From positions 62,001-126,000 of the forward strand of contig JAIXWV010000034.1 in NCBI GenBank assembly GCA_027491115.1: a stretch of DNA of 64,000 bases. Reading direction: 5' to 3'. This stretch comes from Pseudomonadota bacterium. Lineage in GTDB: Bacteria; Bdellovibrionota; UBA1018; CAIMNF01. The first letter of the stretch is position 1; each line of letters begins with the position of its first letter. The position numbers were made by a program, and so were the translations under genes. Below the pieces are notes generated by a model. That model ran no database searches. It was not told where the DNA came from and saw only the letters and a program-made list of their open reading frames with translations. This document shows positions 1 to 10,149 of the stretch, piece by piece.

Positions 1-632
1 GAATCCGGATACACGGTTTCAGACTCACCCTCGTTTGCAGAAGTCATGGCCACGGTCGCGAGGTACTCGAGATTGACTTGATGGATGATGCCGGTCTCGG
101 GCGGAACCACGCGGAAATTGCGGAGGGACTTTTGGCCCCACTTCAAGAACTCGTAGCGTTCTTTGTTCAATAGGTACTCTTTTTCGCGGTTCTTGTGGAA
201 CGAGTCCTTCTGACCGAAGAAATCAACGTTCACCGAGTGGTCGATCACCAGGTCCGCCGGGGTGAGTGGATTGATCCGGTCCGGGTTTCCGCCCAGGCGC
301 TTCATGGCAGAGCGCATCGCCGCCAAATCGCAGACGGCCGCCACACCGGTGAGATCTTGAAGCACGGTACGTGCGGGGGTGAACTGAATCTCCTGGTCGG
401 GCTCCGCCTTGGGATTCCAAGTGGCAAGAGTCTCGATGTCGCTCTTTTTGACGGCGAGATTGTCCTCCAAGCGTAGGAGGTTCTCGACGAGAACCTTCAT
501 GGAGTGCGGAAAGTTCGAGACCGACTTACCGAACTGGGATTCGAATTTTTTAAGGGAGAAGAAACGGTAGTTGCGACCATCGACGGTGAGCGTCGACAGG
601 GCGCCGAAGCTATTGGGATGTTGTGATTTCAT
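1..632 (-). CDS. acnA: Aconitate hydratase A, N-terminal part (runs off window)
   Basis: The reverse strand reads open from an ATG at 632 to the window edge, about 210 residues, so the C-terminal three quarters lie outside. The product would isomerise citrate to isocitrate in the cytoplasmic TCA cycle with a 4Fe-4S cluster. What is visible is the typical AcnA/IRP-type N-terminus: an RFFSLKK start, KVLVENLLR, then QDLTGVAAVCDLAAMRSA and NPLTPADLVIDHSV, which line the first aconitase domain. The cluster cysteines are beyond the edge. It diverges from fadD, and icd, which takes its product, lies just beyond fadD. Family assignment is secure; only completeness cannot be judged. Confidence 0.93.
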   Translation of the reverse strand, partial: MKSQHPNSFGALSTLTVDGRNYRFFSLKKFESQFGKSVSNFPHSMKVLVENLLRLEDNLAVKKSDIETLATWNPKAEPDQEIQFTPARTVLQDLTGVAAVCDLAAMRSAMKRLGGNPDRINPLTPADLVIDHSVNVDFFGQKDSFHKNREKEYLLNKERYEFLKWGQKSLRNFRVVPPETGIIHQVNLEYLATVAMTSANEGESETVYPD

Positions 633-651
633 ATGAACAGAAGTTTAGAAT

Positions 652-657
652 AGGAGG
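652..657 (+). promoter_or_regulatory. AGGAGG Shine-Dalgarno-like site upstream of fadD
   Basis: A perfect AGGAGG lies 7 nt before a TTG codon at 665 that is in frame with fadD. If used, FadD would carry 24 extra N-terminal residues compared with the homology-supported ATG at 737. The spacing is ideal, but homology to known FadD begins only at 737, so this is an alternative start rather than a firm site. Confidence 0.35.
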
Positions 658-702
658 CGGCGCGTTGTCGAACGAATTCGGATTCTTTTCGGGACTCCTG
701 AG

Positions 703-730
703 TTGCAAGTCTCGGCCAATGAGCCATAAT
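703..730 (+). promoter_or_regulatory. Candidate fadD promoter ending 6 nt before the ATG
   Basis: TTGCAA (703-708), 16-bp spacer, CATAAT (725-730). Transcription would start at or next to the ATG at 737, giving a leaderless mRNA. No Shine-Dalgarno site is seen directly before 737. Confidence 0.35.
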
Positions 731-736
731 GTGGCC

Positions 737-2428
737 ATGGATAAAATCTGGCACAAAAGTTACCAACCCGGGGTTCCGAGCGTCATCGATTCAAATCAGT
801 TCGTGTCGTTGGTGGATCTCCTTGAGAATACCTTTCAACGGTTCGCCACTCGTCCCGCGTTTCACAACATGGGAAAGACCTTGAGCTATGCCGAGATCGA
901 CCGTCTGAGTTACCGCTTTGCATGCTTCCTCCAAAATGATCTGAAGCTTTCGCGTGGAGACCGCGTTGCGATCATGATGCCGAATATTCTTCAATATCCG
1001 GTGGCGCTATTTGGCTTGTTGCGTGCCGGGATGATCGCAGTGAACTGCAATCCTCTCTACACACCACGCGAACTCGAGCATCAGCTCCGTGATTCCGGAG
1101 CCAAAGCCGTAGTGATCGTGGCGAACTTCGCTCATGTTCTCGAAAAGGCGATCGAGAAAACCGATGTGAAGCACGTGGTGATCACTGAGCTCGGAGACCT
1201 TCTGCCACTGCCGAAGCGCCTGTTGGTGAATGCAGTGGTGAAACACGTCAAAAAGATGGTTCCGGACTACCGCATTCCTGGAGCATGGAGTTTTCTTGGA
1301 GCTCTCGCTGCAGGTGCGACCACCAATTTGAGCAAGCCCATGATCCGGAGTGAGGATCTGGCCTTCTTGCAGTACACCGGAGGCACCACCGGTGTGTCCA
1401 AGGGTGCCATGCTCACGCATGGCAACATCGTCGCAAACTTTTTGCAGGCCAAGGCCTGGATCCAGTTCTTGGTCAAAGAGGGTGAGGAAATCATCATCAC
1501 CCCTCTGCCGCTCTATCACATCTTCTCTTTGACGGCGAACTGCATGATTTTCTGCTCGGTGGGCGCGCTGAACGTTTTGATCACCAATCCGCGTGATATC
1601 CCGGGATTCGTCAAGGAATTGAAGAAATGGAAGTTCACGGCGATCACCGGCGTGAACACCCTGTTCAACGGCCTCCTCAACAATCCGGATTTCAAGGATC
1701 TCGATTTTTCCGGTTTGAAAGTTGCTCTCGGCGGTGGGATGGCGGTTCAGCGCGCGGTGGCCGAAAAATGGAAGAATGTCACCGGAGTTCCGCTGATTGA
1801 AGCTTACGGTCTCACCGAGACCTCTCCTGCAGCCTGTATCAATCCGATGAATCTGAAGGATTACAACGGGTACATCGGTCTTCCGCTTCCTTCGACCGAG
1901 ATGTCGATTCTCGACGACTCCGGGAATGAGCTCGATGTCGGCCTGGTCGGAGAGATCAGTATCCGCGGGCCTCAGGTCATGAAGGGGTATTGGAACCGTC
2001 CGGACGAGACGGCCAAGGTGATGACTACCGACGGATTCTTCAGAACCGGTGACCTCGGTTACATGAATGAAGAAGGCTATTTCAAGATCGTCGACCGGAA
2101 GAAAGACATGATCCTCGTTTCCGGATTCAACGTCTATCCGAACGAGATCGAGGATGTGCTCGCACTCCAGCCAAAAGTGCTCGAGGTGGCGGCCATCGGC
2201 GTGCCCGATGACAAATCCGGAGAGGCCGTGAAGGTATTTGTGGTGAAGAAAGATTCTTCGCTCACCGATGAAGAACTTCGGACTTACGCGAAAGCGAATC
2301 TCACCGGCTACAAGCTTCCGAAATACATCGAGTTCCGTCAGGAGCTCCCCAAGAGTAACGTAGGAAAGATTCTGAGGAAGGACCTCAGGGATCAGGAACT
2401 CAAGAAAGGACAGTCCCAGAATGGCTAA
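737..2428 (+). CDS. fadD: Long-chain-fatty-acid--CoA ligase
   Basis: 563 residues, essentially the length of E. coli FadD (561) and alignable from the first residue ([18 protein letters not shown]). It activates long-chain fatty acids to acyl-CoA through an acyl-AMP at the inner membrane. Visible motifs are the P-loop-like [13 protein letters not shown] near residue 215, the [10 protein letters not shown] substrate motif, [35 protein letters not shown] (the FadD signature) and the C-terminal catalytic lysine in [11 protein letters not shown]. Upstream in-frame starts exist at 665 (TTG with AGGAGG) and 719 (ATG); 737 is chosen by homology. The last 8 nt overlap icd, so the two are probably co-transcribed. 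With the fadJ-type gene at 61-63 kb it supports fatty-acid oxidation. Confidence 0.95.
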   Translation: MDKIWHKSYQPGVPSVIDSNQFVSLVDLLENTFQRFATRPAFHNMGKTLSYAEIDRLSYRFACFLQNDLKLSRGDRVAIMMPNILQYPVALFGLLRAGMIAVNCNPLYTPRELEHQLRDSGAKAVVIVANFAHVLEKAIEKTDVKHVVITELGDLLPLPKRLLVNAVVKHVKKMVPDYRIPGAWSFLGALAAGATTNLSKPMIRSEDLAFLQYTGGTTGVSKGAMLTHGNIVANFLQAKAWIQFLVKEGEEIIITPLPLYHIFSLTANCMIFCSVGALNVLITNPRDIPGFVKELKKWKFTAITGVNTLFNGLLNNPDFKDLDFSGLKVALGGGMAVQRAVAEKWKNVTGVPLIEAYGLTETSPAACINPMNLKDYNGYIGLPLPSTEMSILDDSGNELDVGLVGEISIRGPQVMKGYWNRPDETAKVMTTDGFFRTGDLGYMNEEGYFKIVDRKKDMILVSGFNVYPNEIEDVLALQPKVLEVAAIGVPDDKSGEAVKVFVVKKDSSLTDEELRTYAKANLTGYKLPKYIEFRQELPKSNVGKILRKDLRDQELKKGQSQNG

Positions 2429-3653
2429 GATCAAGGTTCAAAATCCGGTGGTGGAACTCGATGGGGATGAGATGACCCGCATCATCTGGAAGTACATCAA
2501 AGACCGCCTCATTTTGCCTTATCTTGATCTCGACATCAAATACTACGACCTTGGTATGGAATACCGCGATCAGACTGATGACAAAGTAACCATTGAGGCG
2601 GCGGAAGCCATCAAGAAGTACAATGTCGGGATCAAGTGCGCGACCATCACTCCGGACGAAGCCCGCGTGAAGGAATTCAAACTGAAGCAGATGTGGAAGT
2701 CGCCGAACGGCACCATCCGGAACATCCTGGACGGGACTGTTTTCCGCGAACCCATCGTTTGCAAAAACATCCCTCGATTGGTTCCGAACTGGACCGCTCC
2801 GATCATCATCGGGCGTCATGCGTTCGGTGACCAGTACCGCGCCACCGATACGGTCATCAAGGGTAAAGGCAAGCTGACCATGACCTTCACTCCGGAAGAC
2901 GGATCCGCTCCGCAGACTTTCGAGGTATACAACTTCAAAGGCGACGGGGTGGCGATGTCGATGTACAACACCGATGAATCGATCACCGGGTTTGCGCACG
3001 CTTGCTTCCAGATGGCGCTGACCAAGAAGTGGCCACTCTATCTTTCGACCAAAAACACGATCCTGAAGAAGTACGATGGGCGTTTCAAAGACATCTTCGA
3101 GGCCGTCTACCAGAAGGATTACAAAGCCAAGTATGAAGCTGCTGGCATCACCTATGAACACCGTTTGATCGACGATATGGTCGCATCAGCACTCAAATGG
3201 AACGGTAACTTTGTCTGGGCATGTAAGAACTACGACGGCGATGTCCAGTCCGACACCGTGGCCCAGGGCTTTGGCTCCCTCGGTCTCATGACTTCAGTGT
3301 TGTTGACTCCGGATGGAAAAACCCTGGAGGCAGAGGCCGCACACGGAACGGTGACCCGGCACTTCCGGATGCACCAGCAAGGCAAGCCGACCTCCACGAA
3401 TCCGATCGCATCGATTTTCGCTTGGACTCGAGGATTGGCTTTCCGCGGTAAGCTCGACCAGAACCCGGATCTCATCCGTTTCGCTGAAACCCTCGAGGAC
3501 GTCTGCATCAAGACGGTGGAAAGCGGCAAGATGACCAAGGATCTCGCTGTCTGCATTTACGGAGACAAAGTGGCGTCCCATCAGTACTTGAACACGGAAC
3601 CGTTCCTCGAAGCTTTGAACGAAGCATTGGCACACAGGCTGAATCTGGTTTGA
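2421..3653 (+). CDS. icd: NADP-dependent isocitrate dehydrogenase (eukaryotic-type homodimer)
   Basis: 410 residues, converting isocitrate to 2-oxoglutarate with NADPH formation. The sequence matches the IDH1/IDH2-like dimeric subfamily rather than E. coli Icd: [13 protein letters not shown] at the N-terminus, [20 protein letters not shown] (phosphate-binding Ser/Asn loop and substrate arginines), the region after DDMVA, and [10 protein letters not shown] near residue 305 for NADP binding. The ATG lies inside the fadD tail (8-nt overlap), while the stop TGA overlaps the TTG of the following gene. Its neighbours place two TCA enzymes (acnA, icd) and acyl-CoA synthesis together. No anomalies are visible in length or active-site residues. 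Confidence 0.96.
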   Translation: MAKIKVQNPVVELDGDEMTRIIWKYIKDRLILPYLDLDIKYYDLGMEYRDQTDDKVTIEAAEAIKKYNVGIKCATITPDEARVKEFKLKQMWKSPNGTIRNILDGTVFREPIVCKNIPRLVPNWTAPIIIGRHAFGDQYRATDTVIKGKGKLTMTFTPEDGSAPQTFEVYNFKGDGVAMSMYNTDESITGFAHACFQMALTKKWPLYLSTKNTILKKYDGRFKDIFEAVYQKDYKAKYEAAGITYEHRLIDDMVASALKWNGNFVWACKNYDGDVQSDTVAQGFGSLGLMTSVLLTPDGKTLEAEAAHGTVTRHFRMHQQGKPTSTNPIASIFAWTRGLAFRGKLDQNPDLIRFAETLEDVCIKTVESGKMTKDLAVCIYGDKVASHQYLNTEPFLEALNEALAHRLNLV

Positions 3654-4387
3654 AGCTGTCGAAAGCCCGGTTTCTTCTGATCGCAGGTTTGTTGATTCAG
3701 AGTCCCGCATTCACGGCTCCAAAGTATGGACCGGGGGTGCGGGCGCTCTCGGCGGACTCCGAGGCTCTCAGGAGGAATCCTTCTCCGGATTTTTGGAGCC
3801 TCATTCCGTATTACGTATCCCAACAGGACTCCCGTTCTTGTTCGATCGCGTCTTTCAGCATGATGTTGAACGCGCTCGACGTTTCAAAGGGGGGCCGGAA
3901 GGCCGAAGATCGTTTGATCGATCAGAAGGCCTTTGTGAAGTTGATGCTGGACCTGAGGCCAATTGAGCGTTTTTTCGGGCGTTTGATTCCAGGAAAGACG
4001 CTTTCTCTCGAGGAATTTGGCACGGTGGCGGCTGAAGCTCTCAAACGAAAAGGTCATGGGGAGCTCAAGGTCGAGGTGATTCATGCCGAGGGCAAGGGCT
4101 GGAAGGAAAAGGTCGAGGGAGCGCTGAAAAGTAATGAGCTCTCGTCAAAGGATCTGATCCTCGCCAATTTCCTTCAAAGCGAGCTCACTGGCGATCCCGA
4201 AGGCAAGGTGGGGCATGTTGCACCGGTTGGTGCCTATGACGCCCGGACTGGGAGTGTGCTGATCCTCGATCCGGATCGTGAATACTACGAGCCCTACTGG
4301 GTTCCCGTCGGGATCTTCTTGAAGGGACTTGAAACCAAGGATTCGGACTCGGGCAGGAACCGGGGGATTCTCTGGATCCATCCTTGA
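3650..4387 (+). CDS. Exported phytochelatin-synthase-like cysteine peptidase
   Basis: 245 residues starting with TTG in a 4-nt TTGA overlap with icd. Residues 1-22 form a signal peptide ([15 protein letters not shown]). The rest resembles the catalytic half of phytochelatin synthase: Cys64 in SRSCSIAS followed by MMLNAL, His189 in [10 protein letters not shown] and Asp207 in [18 protein letters not shown], which is the papain-like triad spacing of that family. Plant enzymes transfer gamma-Glu-Cys between glutathiones. Short prokaryotic homologues mainly hydrolyse glutathione to gamma-Glu-Cys and glycine. There is no C-terminal metal-sensing domain. The next gene is a gamma-glutamyltransferase, which supports glutathione breakdown in the periplasm or at the cell surface. 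Family assignment is from motifs; the reaction is inferred. Confidence 0.8.
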   Translation: MKLSKARFLLIAGLLIQSPAFTAPKYGPGVRALSADSEALRRNPSPDFWSLIPYYVSQQDSRSCSIASFSMMLNALDVSKGGRKAEDRLIDQKAFVKLMLDLRPIERFFGRLIPGKTLSLEEFGTVAAEALKRKGHGELKVEVIHAEGKGWKEKVEGALKSNELSSKDLILANFLQSELTGDPEGKVGHVAPVGAYDARTGSVLILDPDREYYEPYWVPVGIFLKGLETKDSDSGRNRGILWIHP

Positions 4388-4391
4388 GGCT

Positions 4392-6146
4392 ATGAAGAGA
4401 CGTTCACTCGGTTTTTTGTTGTTTGCTTCAGTTGCGGGATGCTCCGGGAAATCCCCGGTACCGTCAAACTTTTCTGAAATCGATGGTTCGGTCCGGACCG
4501 TGGCGATGGAGAGTCCTTCCAAGGTTTCCGCGATCGGGAAACGATGGATCGTCTCCACCCAAGGTTCGGAAACAACCCGGATCGCAGCAGATGTGCTCCG
4601 CAAAGGGGGACGCTTGGTCGATGCCGCCATTGCGGCTTCTTTCGCCATCAGTGTCGAGCGCCCGCATTCCACCGGAATCGGGGGTGGTGGATTTCTCATC
4701 CATCGGGATGGAAAGACAGGGAAAATCTCGGTTTATGATTTCCGTGAACGGGCCCCTGCCAGAGCCCATCCCGGAATGTACCTCGACTCCAAGGGTGAAG
4801 TGATTCCGGATCGTTCCGTTGTCGGTGGAGATGCCGTGGCCGTTCCCGGACTCGTTCGGGGATTGAAAGCGGTTCACGGTGAGTTGGGCAAGGCGTCCTG
4901 GGCCTCTTTGGTGCTCCCCGCGGCCGAGCTCGCCGAGAAGGGGTTTCCCGTTTATCCAGCCCTCGCCCGTGCCATTGTTTCTGAAAAGAGCGACCTGGTC
5001 CGCTTTCCGGACAGCAGGAGGATCTTTCTGCGCCCGGACGGGAGTCCCCGTGGTGAGGGTGAGCGTTTGGTGCAGCCGGATCTCGGTCGGACCTTGCGAA
5101 TTCTGGCCCGGGATCCCGAGGCGTTTTATCGGGGGCGGATTGCAGCCCGTATCGTTGCCAGCGTGAAGCGCCACCGGGGCAGGGTGACGGCTGATGATCT
5201 GTTGAAATACCGTGTGAAAAAACGTCACCCGCTCATCGCCGATTGGCGTGGGTACCAAGTGGTTTCGATGCCACCCCCGAGCTCGGGTGGGATCCATGTG
5301 ATCCAGATCCTGAAGATGCTCGAGTCGGATGACCTCGTCCGTTCGGGATTCTGGAGTGCAGGGAGCATTCATTTGATCGCATCGGCCATGCAACAGGCAT
5401 TTGCCGATCGCGCGCGCTACCTCGGGGATCCTGATTTTGTATCTGTTCCGTCCCGTGAGTTAATCGAAGGTCGTTATCTTTCCTCGCAACGGGGCAAGTT
5501 CCTGGAGACTGCACGCCCTTCCGATTCGGTTCAAGCCGGTGTTCAGGCTTCCGCTTCCACAGAACACTTTGAAACCACCCATTTCAGCATGATGGATTTG
5601 GATGGCAACGCCATCGTTTCCACACAGACCATCAACGGTTACTTCGGATCCAAGGTGACTGCAGAAGGGACCGGGATCGTCCTCAACAATGAGATGGACG
5701 ATTTTTCAGCCAAGGTCGGGGCCAGTAACATCTTCGGAGCGACCTCCTCGAGTGAAGCCAACCGGGTGGAACCCTTCAAAACCCCCCTGTCTTCGATGTC
5801 TCCGACCCTGGTTCTAAAGGACGGTATTCCGGTGTTGGCTGTCGGGGCTCCGGGAGGAACCCGGATCATCACGGCTGTGGCACAAACCATCCTGAATCAT
5901 CTGGTCTACAAAAAGAGTCTTTTTGAGGCGATTGCCACACCCCGGGTCCACCAACAGTGGAAACCGGATGAGTTGCTGGTAGAAAATGTTCCTGTGAATC
6001 CGATGGTATTGCGGGATCTCTCCTCGCGAGGCTGGAAGTTGAGGCGTGTCCCACCCCAGAGCAATGTGATGGCTGTGGCCCGGACTGACGACGGATTTGT
6101 CGGGGTTTCAGATCCAAGAGACGCCGGGACCTCCGCTGGAGAATAG
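4392..6146 (+). CDS. ggt: Gamma-glutamyltransferase (lipoprotein)
   Basis: 584 residues, an Ntn-hydrolase that removes or transfers the gamma-glutamyl group of glutathione and related peptides. The N-terminus LLFASVAGC has a lipobox (Cys17), so it is likely membrane-anchored facing the periplasm. Family features are DAAIAASFAISVERPHSTGIGGGGF, then MPPPSSGGIHVIQIL, the autoprocessing site before Thr395 in TTHFSMMD (new N-terminus of the small subunit), and LNNEMDDFS with APGGTRIITA downstream. Start 4392 is chosen because it begins the signal peptide; an in-frame extension to 4329 would overlap the previous gene. Together with the upstream phytochelatin-synthase-like peptidase it could split glutathione completely outside the cytoplasm. 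Confidence 0.93.
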   Translation: MKRRSLGFLLFASVAGCSGKSPVPSNFSEIDGSVRTVAMESPSKVSAIGKRWIVSTQGSETTRIAADVLRKGGRLVDAAIAASFAISVERPHSTGIGGGGFLIHRDGKTGKISVYDFRERAPARAHPGMYLDSKGEVIPDRSVVGGDAVAVPGLVRGLKAVHGELGKASWASLVLPAAELAEKGFPVYPALARAIVSEKSDLVRFPDSRRIFLRPDGSPRGEGERLVQPDLGRTLRILARDPEAFYRGRIAARIVASVKRHRGRVTADDLLKYRVKKRHPLIADWRGYQVVSMPPPSSGGIHVIQILKMLESDDLVRSGFWSAGSIHLIASAMQQAFADRARYLGDPDFVSVPSRELIEGRYLSSQRGKFLETARPSDSVQAGVQASASTEHFETTHFSMMDLDGNAIVSTQTINGYFGSKVTAEGTGIVLNNEMDDFSAKVGASNIFGATSSSEANRVEPFKTPLSSMSPTLVLKDGIPVLAVGAPGGTRIITAVAQTILNHLVYKKSLFEAIATPRVHQQWKPDELLVENVPVNPMVLRDLSSRGWKLRRVPPQSNVMAVARTDDGFVGVSDPRDAGTSAGE

Positions 6147-6163
6147 AACTAGCAATCGAAGCA

Positions 6164-6493
6164 TCAGTCCCGGACACCATGGGTGTTCAGATAGTGCTCG
6201 AGGAGGCTCGTGAGTGGAAGCAGGGCCGACTGACCCCCTGTGCCCTCGACACAGCAGCAAAGGTACTCTCGCTTTTGTTTCAAGGGGAGCGAACGTCCGG
6301 TCCGCTCCCAATTCGAAAATTGCACGAGAGCCTCAGCCCATTCCGAGACCGAGTAAGGAGAATCATCGACGGTCTCGATCCAGTTCCTGACTTCCGGTGC
6401 TTCCATCTCCGCAACCTGCTTGATGAGAGATGCCGGGGCCCCGAGAGTGACCAGTTCCCGAAGCAAGGCCTCGAATCCCGGTCTCAAATCCAT
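6164..6493 (-). CDS. Small hypothetical protein downstream of metH
   Basis: 109 residues whose ATG overlaps the metH stop by 10 nt, a coupling that argues for a real gene in the methionine operon. The sequence is acidic-to-neutral, predicted mainly helical, with a [19 protein letters not shown] stretch and a Cys triplet (YLCCCVEG) in the middle. No signal peptide or transmembrane segment is seen. I do not recognise the family. It could be a small accessory protein or a spurious open frame; the overlap and continuous codon usage favour the former. Confidence 0.5.
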   Translation of the reverse strand: MDLRPGFEALLRELVTLGAPASLIKQVAEMEAPEVRNWIETVDDSPYSVSEWAEALVQFSNWERTGRSLPLKQKREYLCCCVEGTGGQSALLPLTSLLEHYLNTHGVRD

Positions 6494-9400
6494 CGGAGTA
6501 CCTCCGCCGTGGTGGTCCCTTTTCTGCGGGCGTAATCTTCAAGTTGGGAGTCCGATACCGGTCCGACATTGAAATACTTCGCCTCCGGGTGGAAGAAATA
6601 GAGACCGGACACCGAGGAGGGTGGATTCATCGCAAATGAAGAGGTCAAGCCCACTCCGATCGCTTGCTCGACCCCGAGGAGATTCCAAAGGGTCGTCTTT
6701 TCACTATGGTCCGGACAAGCTGGATAGCCCATGGCTGGACGGATCCCACGGTATTCTTCGTCGATCATGGATTCGACCGAGAGGGATTCAGTGATTCCGG
6801 CCTCTTTCCTGGCTTTCTCGTGGAGCCACTCTGCCGCAGCTTCGGCCAGGCGGTCACCCAGGGCTTTGACCAGAATCGAGGAGTAATCGTCCTGAGCCCG
6901 TTTGAACTCCTCGGCGAAAGCCTCGACCTCAGGTCCGGAAGTCACACAAAAAGCACCCATCAGGTCCCTGCCCGATGGGCGGATGAAATCAGCCAGACAA
7001 TGGTACCGGGGTTCTCCGACTTTTCGTTTTTGTTGGCGTAAAAAATGGAAAGAATGACTCGTTTTTCCGTTCACAATGGTGAGATCGTCACCCTTCCTTT
7101 CGACCTCGAACAAGCCATAGACGGCTCTCAGGCGAAATCGATCCTCCCGGATGATCCGATCGAGCAAAACACGGGCGTCTTGGAAGAGTGCAGTGGCTTC
7201 TTTTCCGTGCACCGGGTGTTCTAGAATCGAAGGGTATTTGCCTTTGAGTTCCCAAGTCCAGAAGAACGGTGACCAGTCGATGTACCGGGCGACTTCCTCC
7301 AGCGGTAGACGGTCCAGAATCCGTGTGCCGATGAAAGTAGGAGACAGGGCAGGGTGTTCGTCCCAGGCGATTTCACCTGCCAATGAGCGTGCTTCCTCGA
7401 GTGGCAGCAGGTCTTCACTCTTGCGAGAACGTTCATGAGCCTCCTTCAATTTCTTCTGGTTCTCACGTAATTCTCTCACAAAGAGGGGTCTGAGATGCGG
7501 ACTCTTCAGTTTGGTGCAAATCTCAACCACCAAAGAAGCATCACCGACCTGGACCATGGGTGCGGGATAGTGTTCCGCCATTTTGATTGCCGTGTGAGCC
7601 GGAGAAGTCGTGGCCCCACCGATCAAGAGGGGCACACTGAATCCTTCGCGGGACATCTCCTTTGCGACGTGGATCATTTCGTCGAGCGACGGAGTGATCA
7701 ATCCGCTCAAACCGATGAAATCCGCTCGGTTTTCAACCGCCACCTTCAGGATCTCTTCGCACCTGACCATGACCCCGAGATCGATCACCCGGTATCCGTT
7801 GCACGATAGGACCACCGAAACGATGTTCTTACCGATGTCGTGCACGTCACCTTTGACGGTTGCGATCACAAACACTCCCGAGCCAGAAGTGCCGCCTGAA
7901 TCCTTCTCGGCATCCATGAAGGGAGTCAGCCAGGCCACGGCACGTTTCATCGAGCGGGCGCTCTTCACCACCTGGGGAAGGAACATCTTTCCCGCACCGA
8001 AAAGTTCACCGACGGTTTTCATTCCGTCCATGAGGGGACCTTCGATCACGGACAGGGGCCTTCCGTATTTGATTCTTGCTTCCTCGGTATCCTCGTCGAT
8101 GAAGTCGGTGATCCCGTGGACCAGAGAGTGTTCGATGCGTTTTTCGAGAGGGAGCGACCTCCAAGCGAGTTTCTGACTCGCACTCCTGTCCTTGGCCGGA
8201 CTGTCAGCTTCCGCTGATTCCTTCAGGGTTTCTGCCAGCTTGATCAGAACTTCCGACGCCTCGGGGGAGCGGTTCAAAATCACATCGGTCACGGCTTCGC
8301 GCAACGTGGGTTCGATTTCATCGTAAACCGTGATCATCCCGGCATTGACGATTCCCATGTCGAGTCCTGCACGGATCGCATGGTAGAGGAACACGCTGTG
8401 CATGGCTTCGCGGACCCGGTTGTTTCCACGGAACGAGAAGGACACATTCGAGATCCCGCCACTCACCCGGGATCCCGGACAGCGGGACTTGATTTCTCCG
8501 GCGGCGCGGATGAAATCGAGCGCATAGGAGTCGTGTTCTTCCATTCCTGTCGCGACGGTCAGGACGTTCGGGTCGAAGATGATGTCTTGGGGATGGAATC
8601 CGGCGCGATCCACCAACAGTCGATAGGACCTTTCGCAAATGCGCACCTTGTCTTCGTAAGTCGCGGCCTGACCTTTCTCGTCAAAGGCCATCACCACGAC
8701 CGCAGCACCATACTTGCGGATTTTTCGTGCATGATCGAGGAATACGCCCTCTCCCTCCTTTAGTGAGATGGAGTTCACGATGCCTTTTCCCTGGAGACAT
8801 CGTAATCCCGCATCGAGTACGCTCCACTTCGAGCTGTCGATCATGAACGGAATCCGGGCGATGTCCGGGTCGGAGGCCAGGAGGTTCAGGAAGCGGGTCA
8901 TCGATTCTTCTGCATCGATCAGAGCCTCGTCAAAGCAGATATCAAGGATGTTGGCTCCGTTCTCGACCTGCTGTTTTGCGATCCTCATCGCCTCATCGAA
9001 ACGGTTCTCACGAATGAGGCTGGCAAACCGGGGGGAACCCATCACATTGGTCCGCTCGCCGATGTTGAGAAAGCTGTTTCCGGATACACGGTGGACGAGG
9101 GGTTCCAATCCACTCAGGACGAGGGCGTCATCCAGGATGGATTGACGGATCGGGCGGGGAGCCATGCCCTTGACCGCGGCGGCGATCGCGCGAATGTGCG
9201 CCGGAGTGGTCCCGCAACACCCTCCGACGATGTTCAGAAGTCCTTCCGATGCGAATTTCCTCAAGGTGGAGGAAAGCATCTCGGGAGTTTCGTCGTAACC
9301 GGTCGGAGCGAGGGGGTTCGGAAGGCCTGCATTCGGATAGCAGGACAAGGCGCAATCGATCATGGGGTCGAGAGCCTGGAGGTAAGGCCTCATGTCCTTG

Positions 9401-10149
9401 GCTCCCAAAGCACAATTGAGTCCGACGCTGATGGCTCCGGAGTGGGCAACCGAGGCCCAGAACGCCTCAATGGTCTGACCTGAAAGAGTTCGGCCGGACT
9501 GGTCGGTGATGGTGGCCGAAAGCATGAGAGGGAGTTTCCGCGCTGGAGTCTCTTCGCAGAGATCCAGGTAGGCGTGAATCGCCGCCTTGAGATTGAGCGT
9601 ATCGAAAGTCGTTTCAAAGAGGAGGACATCGACACCACCGTCGATCAGTCCTTCGATCTGGTCGCGATAAGCAGTTTTCAATTCCTCGAAGGTCACCGCA
9701 CGGTATTCAGGGCGATTCACATCCGGTGAGAGTGATGCAGTCTTATTGGTCGGTCCCACAGCTCCGGCCGCGAAACATTGACGCGGCTCTCCTCTGGCTT
9801 CGGATTCCCGCATGACTTCGAGACACGCCTCTTTTGCAAGTCGGCCAGCAGCCACATTGATTTCTCGGACGACCGACTCGAGACCGTAATCCTTCTGTGC
9901 GATCGTCGTCCCGTTGAAGGTGTTGGTTTCAACAATGTCCGCGCCAGCCCGAAGGTATTCAAGATGGATGTTCCGGATCAGTTCCGGTCGGGTCAGCACC
10001 AGAAGATCGTTGTTGCCTTTCAGATCGGACGGGTGATCCTTGAAGCGATCACCGCGATAATCCGCTTCTGTGAGGCGGTACTGCTGGATCATGGATCCCA
10101 TCGCACCATCGAGCACGAGAATCCGCTTCCTGAGTTCCTGGACGATCAT
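6484..10149 (-). CDS. metH: Cobalamin-dependent methionine synthase
   Basis: 1221 residues, the full-length four-module enzyme that methylates homocysteine from 5-methyl-THF using B12. In order: homocysteine-binding barrel ([13 protein letters not shown], zinc cysteines including [11 protein letters not shown]), pterin-binding domain ([11 protein letters not shown]), B12-binding domain with the cobalt-ligand histidine motif DVHDIGKNI, and the C-terminal AdoMet reactivation domain ending near [11 protein letters not shown]. Start: the ATG at 10149 forms an ATGA overlap with the preceding gene; a GTG at 10158 would add three residues. It follows the fused homocysteine methyltransferase/MTHFR gene, which supplies 5-methyl-THF, so donor synthesis and use are co-transcribed. 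Confidence 0.97.
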   Translation of the reverse strand: MIVQELRKRILVLDGAMGSMIQQYRLTEADYRGDRFKDHPSDLKGNNDLLVLTRPELIRNIHLEYLRAGADIVETNTFNGTTIAQKDYGLESVVREINVAAGRLAKEACLEVMRESEARGEPRQCFAAGAVGPTNKTASLSPDVNRPEYRAVTFEELKTAYRDQIEGLIDGGVDVLLFETTFDTLNLKAAIHAYLDLCEETPARKLPLMLSATITDQSGRTLSGQTIEAFWASVAHSGAISVGLNCALGAKDMRPYLQALDPMIDCALSCYPNAGLPNPLAPTGYDETPEMLSSTLRKFASEGLLNIVGGCCGTTPAHIRAIAAAVKGMAPRPIRQSILDDALVLSGLEPLVHRVSGNSFLNIGERTNVMGSPRFASLIRENRFDEAMRIAKQQVENGANILDICFDEALIDAEESMTRFLNLLASDPDIARIPFMIDSSKWSVLDAGLRCLQGKGIVNSISLKEGEGVFLDHARKIRKYGAAVVVMAFDEKGQAATYEDKVRICERSYRLLVDRAGFHPQDIIFDPNVLTVATGMEEHDSYALDFIRAAGEIKSRCPGSRVSGGISNVSFSFRGNNRVREAMHSVFLYHAIRAGLDMGIVNAGMITVYDEIEPTLREAVTDVILNRSPEASEVLIKLAETLKESAEADSPAKDRSASQKLAWRSLPLEKRIEHSLVHGITDFIDEDTEEARIKYGRPLSVIEGPLMDGMKTVGELFGAGKMFLPQVVKSARSMKRAVAWLTPFMDAEKDSGGTSGSGVFVIATVKGDVHDIGKNIVSVVLSCNGYRVIDLGVMVRCEEILKVAVENRADFIGLSGLITPSLDEMIHVAKEMSREGFSVPLLIGGATTSPAHTAIKMAEHYPAPMVQVGDASLVVEICTKLKSPHLRPLFVRELRENQKKLKEAHERSRKSEDLLPLEEARSLAGEIAWDEHPALSPTFIGTRILDRLPLEEVARYIDWSPFFWTWELKGKYPSILEHPVHGKEATALFQDARVLLDRIIREDRFRLRAVYGLFEVERKGDDLTIVNGKTSHSFHFLRQQKRKVGEPRYHCLADFIRPSGRDLMGAFCVTSGPEVEAFAEEFKRAQDDYSSILVKALGDRLAEAAAEWLHEKARKEAGITESLSVESMIDEEYRGIRPAMGYPACPDHSEKTTLWNLLGVEQAIGVGLTSSFAMNPPSSVSGLYFFHPEAKYFNVGPVSDSQLEDYARRKGTTTAEVLRWI

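Noticed and set aside
1007-2434. A 475-codon open frame on the minus strand inside fadD
   Set aside because: It is exactly antisense to a well-supported FadD and has no recognisable protein features; long antisense frames are common at this GC content. The same applies to long antisense frames over icd, ggt, metH and the lipid genes.
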